Source: Rhodoferax sp. (lineage in GTDB: Bacteria; Pseudomonadota; Gammaproteobacteria; Burkholderiales; Burkholderiaceae_C). From it: a DNA stretch of 64,000 bases. Numbering within the stretch: the first letter of the stretch is position 1; every line of letters starts with the position of its first letter. The stretch is taken from contig JACKLK010000010.1 in assembly GCA_024236015.1 (NCBI GenBank), positions 109,789-173,788 of the forward strand. Direction: 5' to 3'. Shown here one piece after another: positions 7,877-18,171 of the stretch. Made by a program: the position numbers and the translations under genes. Below the pieces are notes generated by a model. The model searched no databases. It worked only from the letters and a program-made list of their open reading frames with translations, and had not been told where the DNA came from.

Positions 7877-10503
7877 GTGACGACGTTGACGAGGCGCCCG
7901 GGCACCACGATCACCTTGCGCGGCTTGGCGCCCGGTGCGTGGCTGGCGAACACCTCGCTGTTGACGGCGGCCTGTTCGATCGCCTGGCGGCTGGCGCTGG
8001 CGGGCACCCGGATCGCTCCGCGCAGCTTGCCGTTGATCTGCAGCACCAGTTCGAGTTCGTCCTGCTTGAGCGCCGCCGCATCGACCTCGGGCCAGGGCGC
8101 ATCGAGCAGTTCGCCATGCTGGCGCACGTAGCCGAGTTCGTCCCACAAGGCCTGGGTGATATGCGGCGTGACCGGGTACAGGGAACGCAGCAGCATGCCG
8201 AAACATTCGCGCAGCGCCACGGTTTCGCCGGTTCCGCCGTCGGACTTGAAGTCTTCCAGCGCGTTGAGCATCTTCATCGCGCCCGAGACCACGGTGTTGT
8301 ACTGCATGCGCTGGTAGTCGTAGTCCACCTGCTTGAACACGCCGTGGATCTCGCGCCGCAGGTCGGCGGCAGCCCTGCCGTAGGCGGTGTCCGGCGCGCG
8401 GGCCACCGGCATGTCGGCCAGCTTGAGGCCGAAGTTCCAGACCCGGCGCAGGAAGCGGTACGAACCCTCCACGGCCGCGTCGTTCCACTCCAGCGTGGCC
8501 TCGGGCGGCGCGGTGAACATGGTGTACAGGCGCGCGGTGTCGGCGCCGTATTTCTCGATCAGGTCCTGCGGGTCCACGCCGTTGTTCTTGCTCTTGCTCA
8601 TCGTGCCCACGCCTTCGTAGGTCACGGCCGAGCCGTCGCTCTTGCGCTTGGCGCCGATCACCTTGCCGGCGTCGTCGTGGATGTCCTCGACCTCCTGGGG
8701 CCAGAAATATTCGATGCCGCCGCCCGGGTTCTTGCGCGAGTAGATGTGGTTGAGCACCATGCCCTGGGTCAGCAGCTTCGTGAATGGCTCGTCGACGTCG
8801 AGCAGGCCGAGGTCGCGCATGACCTTGGTCCAGAACCGCGCATACAGCAGGTGCAGGATGGCGTGTTCGATGCCGCCGATGTACTGGTCCATCGGCATCC
8901 AGTATTTGGCGCCGTCGGCGACCATGGCCTGGTCGTTGCGCGGGTCGCAATAACGCATGAAATACCAGGAGCTGTCGACGAAGGTGTCCATGGTGTCGGT
9001 CTCGCGCCGCGCCGGCTTGCCGCAGACCGGGCAGGTCACGCCGGCATGGAAGCCCTCGTGGTGGTTCAGCGGGTTGCCGGAGCCGTCGGGAATGCAGTCC
9101 TGCGGCAGCACCACGGGCAGGTCCTGCTCGGGCACCGGCACCGCGCCGTGTTCGTCGCAATGGATGATTGGTATCGGCGTGCCCCAGTAGCGCTGGCGGC
9201 TCACGCCCCAGTCGCGCAGCCGCCAGGTCGTCATCTTCTCGCCCAGGCCGCGGGTGTGCAGCGCATGGGCGATCGCGTCGACCGCCTGCGTATACGACAG
9301 GCCGCTGAAGCTGTCGGAGTTGATGGTGACGCCGCGCTGCTTGTCGCTGTACCAGTCCTGCCAGCGGTCGTAGTCGTATTCGTAGCCGTCGATCAGCACC
9401 ACCTCGGCGATCGGGATGCCGTATTTCTTGGCGAAGATGAAGTCGCGTTCGTCATGGGCCGGCACGCCCATGACGGCTCCGTCGCCATAACCCATCAGCA
9501 CGTAGTTGCCGACCCAGACGTCGATCTGCTGCCCGTTCAACGGGTGCGTCACCTGCAAGCCGGTGCGCATGCCTTCCTTTTCGCGCAGCGCCAGTTCGGC
9601 CTCGGTGGTGCCGCCGCGCTTGCATTCCTCGATGAAGGCGGCCAGTTCCGGATTGCTGGCCGCGGCGTGCGTGGCCAGCGGATGTTCGGGTGCCACCGCA
9701 CAGAAGGTCACGCCCATGATGGTGTCGGCCCGGGTGGTGAACACGTACATGCGCCCGCCGCCGATCAGCGCGCCCGATGCGTCGTGGATGTCGTGCGTGA
9801 AGGCGAATCGCACGCCTTCGCTGCGGCCGATCCAGTTCTCCTGCATCAGCTTGACGCGTTCCGGCCAGCCCGGCAGGTGGTTCTGCACCTGGTCGAGCAG
9901 TTCCTCGGCGTAATCGGTGATCTTGAGGTAATAACCCGGGATCTCGCGTTTTTCGACCGGTGCGCCGGTGCGCCAGCCCTTGCCGTCGATGACCTGCTCG
10001 TTGGCCAGCACGGTCTGGTCCACCGGGTCCCAGTTCACGACCTGGGTCTTGCGGTAGGCGATGCCTTTTTCCAGCATCTTCAGGAACAGCCACTGGTTCC
10101 ATTTGTAGTAGCTCGCGTCGCAGGTGGCGACCTCGCGGCTCCAGTCGATGGCCAGTCCCAGCGCCTGCATCTGCTTCTTCATGTAGGCGATGTTGTCGTA
10201 GGTCCACCGGGCCGGCGGCACGCCGTTCTTCAGCGCCGCGTTCTCGGCCGGCAGGCCGAAGGCGTCCCAGCCCATCGGCATCAGGACGTTGTAGCCCTTC
10301 ATGCGCAGGTTGCGCGTGAGCATGTCGTTGATCGTGTAGTTGCGCACATGGCCCATGTGCAGCTTGCCGCTGGGGTAGGGCAGCATCGAGCAGGCGTAGA
10401 ACTTCTTGCGCGCGGCGTCTTCGGTGACGCGGTACGCGTCGCGGCCGCTCCAGTGCGCCTGGGAGGCGGCCTCGACTTCGAGGTGGTTGTATTTGTCGTG
10501 CAT
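7873..10503 (-). CDS. leuS: Leucyl-tRNA synthetase
   Basis: Class I aminoacyl-tRNA synthetase charging tRNA-Leu. The 876-residue length is standard. The ATP-binding HIGH-type motif is HMGH in [13 protein letters not shown] (about residues 44-56), the KMSKS-type loop is [11 protein letters not shown] (about residue 630), the CP1 editing domain lies between them, and the C terminus ends [14 protein letters not shown]...[14 protein letters not shown]. The N terminus [11 protein letters not shown] is usual for the family. It leads a leuS-lptE-holA(-proA) gene string. Confidence 0.98.
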   Translation of the reverse strand: MHDKYNHLEVEAASQAHWSGRDAYRVTEDAARKKFYACSMLPYPSGKLHMGHVRNYTINDMLTRNLRMKGYNVLMPMGWDAFGLPAENAALKNGVPPARWTYDNIAYMKKQMQALGLAIDWSREVATCDASYYKWNQWLFLKMLEKGIAYRKTQVVNWDPVDQTVLANEQVIDGKGWRTGAPVEKREIPGYYLKITDYAEELLDQVQNHLPGWPERVKLMQENWIGRSEGVRFAFTHDIHDASGALIGGGRMYVFTTRADTIMGVTFCAVAPEHPLATHAAASNPELAAFIEECKRGGTTEAELALREKEGMRTGLQVTHPLNGQQIDVWVGNYVLMGYGDGAVMGVPAHDERDFIFAKKYGIPIAEVVLIDGYEYDYDRWQDWYSDKQRGVTINSDSFSGLSYTQAVDAIAHALHTRGLGEKMTTWRLRDWGVSRQRYWGTPIPIIHCDEHGAVPVPEQDLPVVLPQDCIPDGSGNPLNHHEGFHAGVTCPVCGKPARRETDTMDTFVDSSWYFMRYCDPRNDQAMVADGAKYWMPMDQYIGGIEHAILHLLYARFWTKVMRDLGLLDVDEPFTKLLTQGMVLNHIYSRKNPGGGIEYFWPQEVEDIHDDAGKVIGAKRKSDGSAVTYEGVGTMSKSKNNGVDPQDLIEKYGADTARLYTMFTAPPEATLEWNDAAVEGSYRFLRRVWNFGLKLADMPVARAPDTAYGRAAADLRREIHGVFKQVDYDYQRMQYNTVVSGAMKMLNALEDFKSDGGTGETVALRECFGMLLRSLYPVTPHITQALWDELGYVRQHGELLDAPWPEVDAAALKQDELELVLQINGKLRGAIRVPASASRQAIEQAAVNSEVFASHAPGAKPRKVIVVPGRLVNVVT

Positions 10504-10595
10504 GGGAATCGATGGACGGCGCGAGTGCCGCTGCAGGTCGATTCTAGGTGTTCATGCGATCCGGTTCCGCCGCCGGCCGGGGGCGCCGGGCCGGG

Positions 10596-11021
10596 TCAGG
10601 GCCCGGGCTTGTCCGGTTCGGCGACAAAGCCGATGCGTCCCAGGCCGGCCTGTTGCGCCACGCCCATGATCTCCACCACACGGCCGTACGGCACGGAGGC
10701 GTCGGCGCGCAGCTGCAGTTCGGTGTCCGGATCGGCGCTGGCAATGCCGGCCAGCTGCGCCGCCAGTTCAGGGCCCGAGACCGGCTTGTCGTTCAGGAAG
10801 GCCTGGCCGGACTTGTCGACGCTGAGCATCACCGCCGCCGGCGGGCTGCCGGCGCTGGCGGCGTCGGTGCGGGGCAGGTCGAGCCGGATCGAGCTGGCCA
10901 GCAGCGGCGCGGTGATGATGAAAATCACCACCAGCACCAGCATCACGTCGATCAGCGGCGTCATGTTGATCTCGCTCATCGGCTTGCTGCCGGCGCTGCG
11001 TTCCAGGCGGCCGAAAGCCAT
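10596..11021 (-). CDS. exbD: Biopolymer transport protein ExbD/TolR family
   Basis: Energy-transducing partner of ExbB that couples the proton gradient to TonB or Tol function. The 141-residue protein has the conserved N-terminal segment SEINMTPLIDVMLVLVVIFII, in which the Asp within the single transmembrane helix is the proton-carrying residue. A periplasmic domain follows with the usual VSVDK-type and RADASVPYG elements. ATG at 11021 begins the conserved MAFGRLER segment, and exbB ends five bases upstream. No TonB gene is adjacent. Confidence 0.92.
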   Translation of the reverse strand: MAFGRLERSAGSKPMSEINMTPLIDVMLVLVVIFIITAPLLASSIRLDLPRTDAASAGSPPAAVMLSVDKSGQAFLNDKPVSGPELAAQLAGIASADPDTELQLRADASVPYGRVVEIMGVAQQAGLGRIGFVAEPDKPGP

Positions 11022-11026
11022 GGCGT

Positions 11027-11695
11027 TCAATCCCGGGCCAGCGCGGCCCGGTCCACGCCGGGGTGGAGCAGCAATTCGCGCAGGTCGCGCGCGAATCCCT
11101 CGAGATCGGCCTCGATGCGGCCGATCTGGCGGCCCAGCACGTTGTAGGCCAGCACGGCCGGGATCGCCACCGCCAGGCCGGCGGCCGTCATGATCAGGGC
11201 CTCGCCCACCGGTCCGGAGATCCTGTCGATCGTGACCTGGCCGGCATTCGAGATCGACAGCAGCGCGTGGTAGATGCCCCAGACCGTGCCCAGCAGGCCG
11301 ACGAAGGGCGCGGTGGCGCCGACCGTGGCCAGCAGCACCTGGCCGAACTGCAGCTTGTGCAAGACCGCATGCAGTTGCTGGCGCAACAGGCGCGTCAACT
11401 GCTGGGAGCGATCGCCGGCATGCGCCAGCGTACCGCTGCCCGGGGTATGGGTGGCGGTGATCAGCGGCACCACCAGGGACTCGCGATCGAAGGCCTGGGC
11501 CTTGCGTTGGCCGTCCTGCAGGTCGTCCGCCTGCCAGAACGCCAGCAGGCTGCGCCCGACGTCGCGGCTGGCGCGGCGCAGCAGCCATGATTTCCACAGG
11601 ATGACGAACCAGCTGCTGATCGACATCAGCAGCAGCACCACGACCACCAGGTTGCTGACCACGTCGCCCTGGGACAGGATCTGGATCAGGCCCAT
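11027..11695 (-). CDS. exbB: MotA/TolQ/ExbB proton channel family protein
   Basis: Inner-membrane proton-channel subunit working with the ExbD-type protein just downstream. The 222-residue protein has an N-terminal transmembrane helix (VVVVLLLMSISSWFVILWKS) and the conserved paired C-terminal helices LLATVGATAPFVGLLGTVWGI and ALIMTAAGLAVAIPAVLAYN, the pore motif of the family. It lies between dapB and exbD on the same strand, 61 bases after dapB. Confidence 0.92.
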   Translation of the reverse strand: MGLIQILSQGDVVSNLVVVVLLLMSISSWFVILWKSWLLRRASRDVGRSLLAFWQADDLQDGQRKAQAFDRESLVVPLITATHTPGSGTLAHAGDRSQQLTRLLRQQLHAVLHKLQFGQVLLATVGATAPFVGLLGTVWGIYHALLSISNAGQVTIDRISGPVGEALIMTAAGLAVAIPAVLAYNVLGRQIGRIEADLEGFARDLRELLLHPGVDRAALARD

Positions 11696-11756
11696 GGGGT
11701 GTGCTCCGTCACGTTGCGCGCGCTCGCCGGGCCCGTGCCTGCGAGGCCGGCGGTCG

Positions 11757-12596
11757 TCATCGGGCCGCGGCCGCGTCGGTCCCGGCCAGCCCCAGTACGT
11801 CGAACATGTCGAACAGGCCACGCTGCTGGCCGGCCAGGAAACGCACGGCACGCAGGCTGCCCTGCGCGTAGGTCTCGCGGCTCGAGGACTTGTGCGAAAT
11901 CTCGATGCGCTCGCCGGTGCCGGCGAACAGCACCGTGTGGTCGCCGACGATGTCGCCGCCGCGGATGGTGGCAAAACCGATCGAGGAAGGGTCGCGTTCG
12001 CCGGTCACGCCTTCACGCGCATAGACCGCGCATTCCTTGAGGTTGCGACCGGTGGCCTGGGCGATGACCTCGCCCATCTTGAGCGCCGTGCCCGAGGGCG
12101 CGTCGACCTTGTGGCGGTGATGGGCTTCGATGATCTCGATGTCGTAGCCGGTGGCCATGGCGCGTCCGGCCAGCTCCAGCAGCTTGAGCGTGACGTTCAC
12201 GCCCACGCTCATGTTGGGCGCCATCATGATGGCGATGTCGCGCGCGCATGCGGCGATGGTGTCCTTCTGCGCGTCGGAAAACCCGGTGGTGCCGATCACC
12301 GCCTGTACGCCGAGCGAGCGGCAGGCGGCCAGGTGGGCCAGCGTGCCATCGGGGCGGGTGAAGTCGATCAATACGTCGCAGCCGGCCAGGCCCGTGGCCA
12401 GGTCGTCGGTGACCGTGATGCCGCAGGGGTGGCCGGAGAACGCGCTGGCGTCCTGGCCGATGGCCGGGCTGCCGGTGATGTCGAGTGCGCCGCCGAGTTC
12501 ACAGTCGCCGCTGGCGCGCACCGCCTCGATCAGCATGTGGCCCATGCGGCCGGATGCCCCGGCAATGCAGACCTTGCGCTTGCGTTCGCTCGCCAT
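11757..12596 (-). CDS. dapB: 4-hydroxy-tetrahydrodipicolinate reductase
   Basis: NAD(P)H-dependent step of the diaminopimelate/lysine pathway. The 279-residue protein has the dinucleotide-binding N terminus [17 protein letters not shown] and the substrate-binding and catalytic signature [20 protein letters not shown], with the His-His pair, the Lys and the SGTA loop. It ends in a conserved dimer segment ([22 protein letters not shown]). It sits nine bases downstream of bamE on the same strand. Confidence 0.97.
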   Translation of the reverse strand: MASERKRKVCIAGASGRMGHMLIEAVRASGDCELGGALDITGSPAIGQDASAFSGHPCGITVTDDLATGLAGCDVLIDFTRPDGTLAHLAACRSLGVQAVIGTTGFSDAQKDTIAACARDIAIMMAPNMSVGVNVTLKLLELAGRAMATGYDIEIIEAHHRHKVDAPSGTALKMGEVIAQATGRNLKECAVYAREGVTGERDPSSIGFATIRGGDIVGDHTVLFAGTGERIEISHKSSSRETYAQGSLRAVRFLAGQQRGLFDMFDVLGLAGTDAAAAR

Positions 12597-12605
12597 GCGT
12601 CGGAA

Positions 12606-13163
12606 TCAGGGTTTCGCCGGCTCGAGAGGCGGGTAGCTGGCAGGCAACGGCGGCACGACCCGGGCCGGTGTGGCCGAGGGATCCGATGCCGGCCGCTTGC
12701 TCGCCTGTGCGAACGCCTTGAGGGCTTCCTCGCTGGCCTCTAGCTCCGGCACCTTGGCCGACTTGCGCTGGTTGTCGAGCGAGGCCACGAACTCGGCTTC
12801 GGTGGGCATCGGGTCGGCCTCGAAACGCTCGACCACGTCGTCCTTGAAATACACGGTGAGCCTGCGCAGCTGGGGCTCCTCGCCCTTGCGGCGGAAGCTG
12901 AACACGTAGTCCCAGCGGTCGGCGTGGAACACGCTTTGCAGCAGGGGCGTGCCCAGCAGGTCGCGCACCGATTGCCGCGGCAGGCCCGCACGCAGGATGT
13001 CCACCTGTTCGCGGGTGATCACGTTGCCCTGCACCACGTCGATCTGGTAGGGCGTCACGATGCTTGCCAGGCGGTTGCTCGCGCCGTCGAAGCTCGAGCA
13101 CGCTGCAAGTCCGGCACTGATGGCCAGGAGCAGCAGGGACTTCAGGACGGGAGTGGCGTGCAT
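12606..13163 (-). CDS. bamE: Outer-membrane protein assembly factor BamE (SmpA/OmlA family lipoprotein)
   Basis: Lipoprotein subunit of the BAM complex that inserts beta-barrel proteins. It has a lipoprotein signal with lipobox LAAC (Cys22) and the SmpA/OmlA core: [36 protein letters not shown]. At 185 residues it has a Pro/Ala-rich C-terminal extension beyond the core, common in betaproteobacterial BamE. It is divergent from fur across 75 bases, a widely conserved pair. Confidence 0.94.
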   Translation of the reverse strand: MHATPVLKSLLLLAISAGLAACSSFDGASNRLASIVTPYQIDVVQGNVITREQVDILRAGLPRQSVRDLLGTPLLQSVFHADRWDYVFSFRRKGEEPQLRRLTVYFKDDVVERFEADPMPTEAEFVASLDNQRKSAKVPELEASEEALKAFAQASKRPASDPSATPARVVPPLPASYPPLEPAKP

Positions 13164-13238
13164 GGATCAGGGGGGCGATATGATCGGTTCATTGTAGCCG
13201 CTGCTCCTGAGCCAGCGTGCCATCCCCGGAGGTTGACC

Positions 13239-13694
13239 ATGGCCATCGCCAACATCGATGAACTCAAGAGTACCGGGCTCAAGGCCACGGTGCCGCGGCT
13301 GAAGATACTCGAGATTTTCCAGAAAGGCGAGCAGCGCCACATGACGGCGGAAGACGTCTACCGGGCACTGCTGGACGACAACTCGGACGTCGGCCTGGCG
13401 ACCGTGTACCGCGTGTTGACGCAGTTCGAGCAGGCCGGCCTGCTCAGCCGCAGTCACTTCGAGAGCGGCAAGGCCGTATACGAGCTCGACGAAGGCAAGC
13501 ACCACGACCACCTGGTGTGCCTGGACTGCGGACGTGTCGAGGAGTTCTACGATGCGGAAATCGAAAAGCGCCAGCAGGCGGTCGCCAAGGCCAAGGGTTT
13601 CGCCATTGCGGACCACGCCTTGAGCCTGTATGCGCACTGCACCAAGGCCCAGTGCCCGAACCGGCCGGCCAGCAGCCGCAATTCCGGCAGCTGA
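13239..13694 (+). CDS. fur: Ferric uptake regulator
   Basis: Fe(II)-dependent repressor of iron-uptake genes. The 151-residue protein has an N-terminal winged helix with the recognition segment [22 protein letters not shown], the His-rich metal site HHDH (88-91), the CLDC pair (Cys94/Cys97) and a second Cys pair (HCTKAQC, Cys134/Cys139). The start is fixed by GGAGG at 13228-13232. I could not identify a clear Fur box in the 75-base bamE/fur gap. Confidence 0.96.
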   Translation: MAIANIDELKSTGLKATVPRLKILEIFQKGEQRHMTAEDVYRALLDDNSDVGLATVYRVLTQFEQAGLLSRSHFESGKAVYELDEGKHHDHLVCLDCGRVEEFYDAEIEKRQQAVAKAKGFAIADHALSLYAHCTKAQCPNRPASSRNSGS

Positions 13695-13709
13695 GCCCGT
13701 CTGCCGGCC

Positions 13710-14678
13710 TCAGGCTCCGGAACGCGCCGGTTGCTTGACTTCCATCGCCTTGCGGTGGCGCTCGACGAATTCCTGGTAGGTGTCGATGCCGCGCAGCTTG
13801 AGGATGGTGCTGCGTACCGCGGCCTCGACCAGCACCGCGATGTTGCGTCCGGCCACCACCTGCACTACGACCTTGAGCACCGGAATGCCGAGGATGTCCT
13901 GGGTCAGCGGTTCGTAGGGGATCCGTTCGTATTCGCGCTCCAGCGTCTCGCGGCGCACCAGATGCACGATCAGTTTGAGGCGGATCTTGCGCCGCACCGC
14001 GGTCTCGCCGAAGATGGCGCGGATGTCGAGCAAGCCGATGCCGCGCACCTCGAGCAGGTTCTGCAGCAGATCCGGGCAACGACCTTCGATCGTGGTCTGG
14101 TTGATGCGGTACAGGTCGACGGCGTCGTCGGCCACCAGGCCATTGCCGCGTGATATCAGTTCCAGGCCGAGTTCGCTCTTGCCCAGCCCCGATTCCCCGG
14201 TGATCAGCACACCCAGGCCCAGGATGTCCATCAGCACGCCGTGCATGGACGCGCGCTCGGCGAAATGCTTGGACAGGTAGGCGCGCAACACGTCGATGAC
14301 GAAGGCCGACGAGGCCTGGGTCGCGAACATCGGGATCTGGGCGCGTTCGCACAAGGACAACAAGGCTTCGGGTGGCTCCTGGCCGTCGGCCAGCACCAGT
14401 GCCGGCGGCTCCAGCGTGACGATGCGCGAGATGCGGCGGGCGCAGTCCTCGTGTGTTGCGTTGGTCAGGTAGGCGATCTCGCGTTCGCCCAGGATCTGGA
14501 CCCGGTAGGGATGGATGTAGTTGAGGTAACCGACCAGGTCGGCGCCCGAACTGGCGGCCTGCACGGCGACCTCGTCGAAACGCCGTTCGGAGGCACCGAG
14601 GCCGGCGACCCATTGCCATTTCAGGTAGCCGCGGAATTCCTCGAACAGGACGTCGGCGCTGACGACGGTGGGCTTCAT
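13710..14678 (-). CDS. hprK: HPr(Ser) kinase/phosphorylase
   Basis: Bifunctional enzyme that phosphorylates and dephosphorylates HPr on serine. In proteobacteria it belongs to a regulatory, non-transport PTS. The 322-residue protein has the P-loop GESGLGKS at 161-168, a conserved SMHGVLMD just before it (His146), and the HprK signature in the LRGIDTY and [10 protein letters not shown] segments. It lies directly downstream of ptsN. Confidence 0.96.
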   Translation of the reverse strand: MKPTVVSADVLFEEFRGYLKWQWVAGLGASERRFDEVAVQAASSGADLVGYLNYIHPYRVQILGEREIAYLTNATHEDCARRISRIVTLEPPALVLADGQEPPEALLSLCERAQIPMFATQASSAFVIDVLRAYLSKHFAERASMHGVLMDILGLGVLITGESGLGKSELGLELISRGNGLVADDAVDLYRINQTTIEGRCPDLLQNLLEVRGIGLLDIRAIFGETAVRRKIRLKLIVHLVRRETLEREYERIPYEPLTQDILGIPVLKVVVQVVAGRNIAVLVEAAVRSTILKLRGIDTYQEFVERHRKAMEVKQPARSGA

Positions 14679-14701
14679 GGCGAATCAGCCCGGGCAGCCC
14701 A

Positions 14702-15169
14702 TCAGGCCAGCTGGGCCGACTGCCACTGCGAGATCATGTCGTGCAACTGCGCGGCATCGGTGCAGTTGCTCATCTTCTCGCGCAGGTCCGCGTCGCTGAG
14801 CAGTTCCGCGATCTCGGACAGGATCTCCAGGTGTTTCTGGGTCGCGGCCTCGGGTACCAGCAGGAAGATCAGCAGCCTGACGGCCTGATCGTCCGGAGCG
14901 TCGAAGCCGATCGCGGTCTCCATCTGGAATACCGCGGCCATCGGGGCTTTCAAGCCCTTGATGCGCCCGTGCGGGATCGCCACGCCGTGGCCAAGACCGG
15001 TGGAGCCCAGGCGTTCGCGCGAGAACAGGCTGTCGGTCACCAGGGCCCGGCTCAGGCCGTGCAGGCTCTCGAACAACAGGCCGGCTTCTTCGAAGACGCG
15101 CTTCTTGCTGGTGGCATCGACACGCACAAGGACTTGTGCGGGAGGCAGGATGGACGCAAGTCGATTCAT
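14702..15169 (-). CDS. ptsN: PTS IIA-like nitrogen-regulatory protein
   Basis: EIIA-Ntr, the terminal phosphoacceptor of the nitrogen PTS, which regulates potassium transport and other targets. The 155-residue protein carries the phosphorylated His67 in GHGVAIPHGRI. ATG at 15169 starts the conserved MNRLASILPP. The start lies 24 bases beyond the terminator that follows hpf, so ptsN depends either on read-through or on a promoter in the short gap. Confidence 0.95.
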   Translation of the reverse strand: MNRLASILPPAQVLVRVDATSKKRVFEEAGLLFESLHGLSRALVTDSLFSRERLGSTGLGHGVAIPHGRIKGLKAPMAAVFQMETAIGFDAPDDQAVRLLIFLLVPEAATQKHLEILSEIAELLSDADLREKMSNCTDAAQLHDMISQWQSAQLA

Positions 15170-15192
15170 AGTGGGATGCAGATTATGCACAC

Positions 15193-15220
15193 AAAAAAAA
15201 CCGCCCGGCACGCGGGCGGT
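15193..15220 (-). terminator. Rho-independent terminator after hpf
   Basis: On the minus strand a perfect 8-bp stem (ACCGCCCG/CGGGCGGT) with a five-base loop (CGTGC) is followed by an uninterrupted run of T residues. It begins 26 bases after the hpf stop and ends just before ptsN. This is a textbook intrinsic terminator placed inside the hpf-ptsN-hprK string, so it probably uncouples hpf from ptsN expression. Confidence 0.88.
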
Positions 15221-15245
15221 ATGGGTCGCCGTTGCAGAGGGGACC

Positions 15246-15575
15246 TTACATCAGGCGCTTGGGCGCCTCGTGATGGTGATCCTGCAGGCGATCCTTGTGG
15301 CGCGCGACCTGCCGGTCGAGCTTGTCGACCAGGTCGTCGACAGCGGCATACAGGTCGGCGTGGGAACTTTCAGCGAACATGTCGCTGCCCTTGACATGGA
15401 TATTGCATTCAGCGCGTTGCCTTCGCTCCTTTTCCTTGAGTTTCTCCACGGTCAGTAGGACCTTGACGTCCACGACGGCGTCGAAGTGGCGGGTGATTCG
15501 ATCGAGCTTGGTCGTTACATAGTTGCGCAGGGCCGGTGTAACTTCGAGGTGGTGACCGCTGATCGTCAAGTTCAT
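15246..15575 (-). CDS. hpf: Ribosome hibernation promoting factor (short HPF / RaiA family)
   Basis: Binds the 30S subunit in stationary phase and promotes hibernating ribosomes. The 109-residue protein begins [20 protein letters not shown], has the [10 protein letters not shown] and [25 protein letters not shown] segments typical of the family, and lacks the long-HPF C-terminal dimerisation domain. The start at 15575 is fixed by AGGAGG about seven bases upstream. Betaproteobacteria usually have rpoN upstream of hpf; here the neighbour is a divergent patatin gene instead. Confidence 0.94.
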   Translation of the reverse strand: MNLTISGHHLEVTPALRNYVTTKLDRITRHFDAVVDVKVLLTVEKLKEKERRQRAECNIHVKGSDMFAESSHADLYAAVDDLVDKLDRQVARHKDRLQDHHHEAPKRLM

Positions 15576-15822
15576 GGATGTCCTCCTGTATCGCTCGCCT
15601 GAGAATGGCCGCGGCGCTGTACTGCAGGCCGCGACGGAAGGCAGGACACGGCCCTTTGCGTTTCTCCTGCCAGTCGATTCACTATGCCCGCGAAAGGCCG
15701 CAAAAGCAAGTCGACACCACAAGTTCAGGGCCTTTTCCATGCGGGCCGTGCACGCGGCTTGCGATAACGCAGGGGCAGGCCCCGGTCATGCAATAGACTG
15801 TCATCAGTTACCAAATGTGTAG

Positions 15823-17028
15823 ATGAGCCTGGACACCATCATCCATGCCGGTTTGCGTCAATACGATCGGCCCACGGTGGGTCTGGTATTGATGGGCGGC
15901 GGCGCGCGCACCGCCTACCAGGTCGGTGTCCTGCGCGCGCTCGCCGGGATGCTGCAGGCGCGTGCGGATGCGCCCCGCGGTTTTCCGTTCCAGGTGCTGG
16001 TGGGCACGTCGGCGGGTGCCATCAATGCGGCCTTCCTGGCCAGCCGCGCCATGCAGGGTCTGCAGGCATTCGAGCAGCTTGCGCAGTTCTGGCGCCGACT
16101 GCGCTCGTCGGATGTGTTCGACCTCAATGTGCCGACCTGGGTGCGGTTCAGCCGCATCGCGGTCGCGCTCAGCCTGTCGCGCCATGCCCAGGCCAACGGC
16201 GCCATGATGGACAACGCGCCGCTGCGCGAGACCTTGCGCAAGGGCATCTTGCTCGACGGCATCGGCGACGCGCTGCGCTCCAACACCATCGATGCCCTGG
16301 CCGTGACCGGCTCGAGCTACACCAGCGGCGTGCACTGGACCTTCTGCCACACGGCCAGCCGTGGCGAGTTCCATGGCTGGTCCCGGCCGGGCCGGCGCGC
16401 CGAGTACCAGCCGCTGACCATCGACCACCTGATGGCGTCCAGCGCGATCCCGTTCCTGTTCCCGGCCACCGCGCTGCAGGTGGATGGCCGCAACGAGTTC
16501 TTCGGTGACGGCTCGATGCGACAGGTCACGCCGCTGTCGCCGGCGATGCACCTGGGGGCCCGTCGCATCCTGGTGGTCGGCGTGGGCCAGCCCGAGCGAT
16601 CGGGCCTGGGCGGCACCGGCTCCAGGGCGCAGGCTCGGGGTCCGACGCTGGGCAGCATGGCCGGCCACGTGATGGCCAGCGTGTTCCACGATACCCTGCA
16701 GGCCGACGTCGAGCAGACCGCACGCGTGACCCAGACCATCAATCGCCTGCCGGCGGCCGCCGCCAGCGCGCTGCCGTTCAAGGCGGTCGACGTGCTGGCC
16801 GTCGCGCCGACGCAGTCGCTGGACGCGCTGGCGCAGAAGTTCACCAGCGAGCTGCCGGCGGCGATCCGCCACGCCATGGGTGCACTCGGCGTGCTCAAGG
16901 GCAGCGGCGGCACGCTGGCCAGCTACCTGTTGTTCGAGCCGCGTTTCGTGCAGTCCCTGATGGCCCTGGGCGAGCACGATGCGCTGGCCTTGAAGGACGA
17001 GTTGCTCGAACTGGTGCTGGGTGCCTGA
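15823..17028 (+). CDS. Patatin-like phospholipase
   Basis: Serine acyl-hydrolase of the patatin family. The 401-residue protein has the oxyanion glycine stretch GGGAR (25-29), the nucleophile elbow GTSAG with Ser63, and the dyad Asp229 in FGDGSMRQ. No signal peptide is evident, so it is probably cytoplasmic or peripherally membrane-bound. It is transcribed away from hpf across 247 bases that show no other gene. The lipid substrate is unknown. Confidence 0.88.
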   Translation: MSLDTIIHAGLRQYDRPTVGLVLMGGGARTAYQVGVLRALAGMLQARADAPRGFPFQVLVGTSAGAINAAFLASRAMQGLQAFEQLAQFWRRLRSSDVFDLNVPTWVRFSRIAVALSLSRHAQANGAMMDNAPLRETLRKGILLDGIGDALRSNTIDALAVTGSSYTSGVHWTFCHTASRGEFHGWSRPGRRAEYQPLTIDHLMASSAIPFLFPATALQVDGRNEFFGDGSMRQVTPLSPAMHLGARRILVVGVGQPERSGLGGTGSRAQARGPTLGSMAGHVMASVFHDTLQADVEQTARVTQTINRLPAAAASALPFKAVDVLAVAPTQSLDALAQKFTSELPAAIRHAMGALGVLKGSGGTLASYLLFEPRFVQSLMALGEHDALALKDELLELVLGA

Positions 17029-17151
17029 ACCCGCCGCGGTGCGATAATTTCCGGCCCTGACCACGGGTCGACCCGCGGGCCTTGCGGCGCCGCCGGCCGG
17101 TCGTGTTTCCCCCCCATTTTCCTCAGCCGTTCCAGATCACCGGGGTCGACC

Positions 17152-18138
17152 ATGCTCAATGTCTTTTCGCTCGTCAATGGTCGCCTCTACCAGGAAGAGA
17201 TCGCCTCGCTCGAGGAGTTGTCGCGCTTCCATCCGGTGTGGGTCGACCTGGATTCGCCGACAGAGCAGGAACTGCAGTGGGTCGAGGCGTATTACGGCCT
17301 GGCGGTCCCGGCCAACGCGATGGACGAGGACATCGAGGAGTCCGCGCGTTTCTATTCGGAGGAGAACGGCGACCTCAACATCCGCAGCGACTTCCTGATC
17401 GCCAGCGGCGACGAGCCGCGCACGGTGCGGGTGGCCTTCATCCTGAACCTGGCCAACGACACGGTGCGCAGCAAGGGCATCCTGTTCTCGATCCACGAGG
17501 AGGACGTTCCGGTGTTCCGGCTGCTGCGCATGCGCGCGCGCCGCGCGCCAGGCCTGATCGAGGACGGCAAGGAGGTGTTGCTCAAGCTGTTCGATGCCGA
17601 CGCGGAATATTCGGCCGACACGCTCGAGGGCATCTACGACGAGCTCGAGAAGGCCAGCGGCAAGGTGTTGTCCGGCCAGATGACGGACGAACTGGCCGGC
17701 GACGTACTGGGCGCCATCGCGCGCCAGGAGGACATGAACGGGCGCATCCGGCGCAACGCGATGGATACCCGGCGCGCGGTCAGCTTCATGATGCGCTCGA
17801 AGATGCTCAATGCCGAGCAGTTCGAGGAGGCGCGCCAGATCCTGCGCGACATCGACTCGCTCGATTCGCACACCACCTTCCTGTTCGACAAGATCAACTT
17901 CCTGATGGACGCCACCGTCGGTTTCATCAATATCAACCAGAACAAGATCATCAAGCTGTTCTCGGTGGCCGCGGTCGCCCTGCTGCCGCCCACGCTGGTG
18001 GCCAGCGCCTACGGCATGAATTTTCGCTTCATGCCGGAATTGCAGTGGTCGTTCGGGTATCCGTTCGCGCTGGCACTGATGGCTGCCAGTGCGATCGCGC
18101 CGATGTGGTATTTCCGGCATCGGGGCTGGCTCAACTGA
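17152..18138 (+). CDS. corA: Magnesium/cobalt transporter CorA
   Basis: Pentameric divalent-cation channel of the inner membrane. The 328-residue protein has a long acidic cytoplasmic domain and two C-terminal transmembrane helices. The pore signature YGMNF (GMN at about 288-290) lies at the end of the first helix, followed by the periplasmic loop MPEL and the last helix. A C-terminal basic tail (RHRGWLN) is usual. It stands alone between a patatin gene and a convergent nucleosidase gene. Confidence 0.95.
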   Translation: MLNVFSLVNGRLYQEEIASLEELSRFHPVWVDLDSPTEQELQWVEAYYGLAVPANAMDEDIEESARFYSEENGDLNIRSDFLIASGDEPRTVRVAFILNLANDTVRSKGILFSIHEEDVPVFRLLRMRARRAPGLIEDGKEVLLKLFDADAEYSADTLEGIYDELEKASGKVLSGQMTDELAGDVLGAIARQEDMNGRIRRNAMDTRRAVSFMMRSKMLNAEQFEEARQILRDIDSLDSHTTFLFDKINFLMDATVGFININQNKIIKLFSVAAVALLPPTLVASAYGMNFRFMPELQWSFGYPFALALMAASAIAPMWYFRHRGWLN

Positions 18139-18171
18139 ACCGGCCCGCCGCGCGCCGGCCGTCGCGTTTCG

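Noticed and set aside
7846..11193. An 1115-codon plus-strand frame opposite leuS and exbD
   Set aside because: It mirrors leuS with no domain; leuS has full motif support.
13164..13238. Fur box in the bamE/fur gap
   Set aside because: No 19-bp GATAAT-type inverted repeat could be made out; only scattered AT-rich hexamers.
15657..15672. Possible sigma-54 promoter (TGGCAGGAGAAACGCA) upstream of hpf
   Set aside because: The GG-N10-GC spacing fits, but the -12 element ACGC departs from TTGC, and one such match in GC-rich DNA is not convincing.
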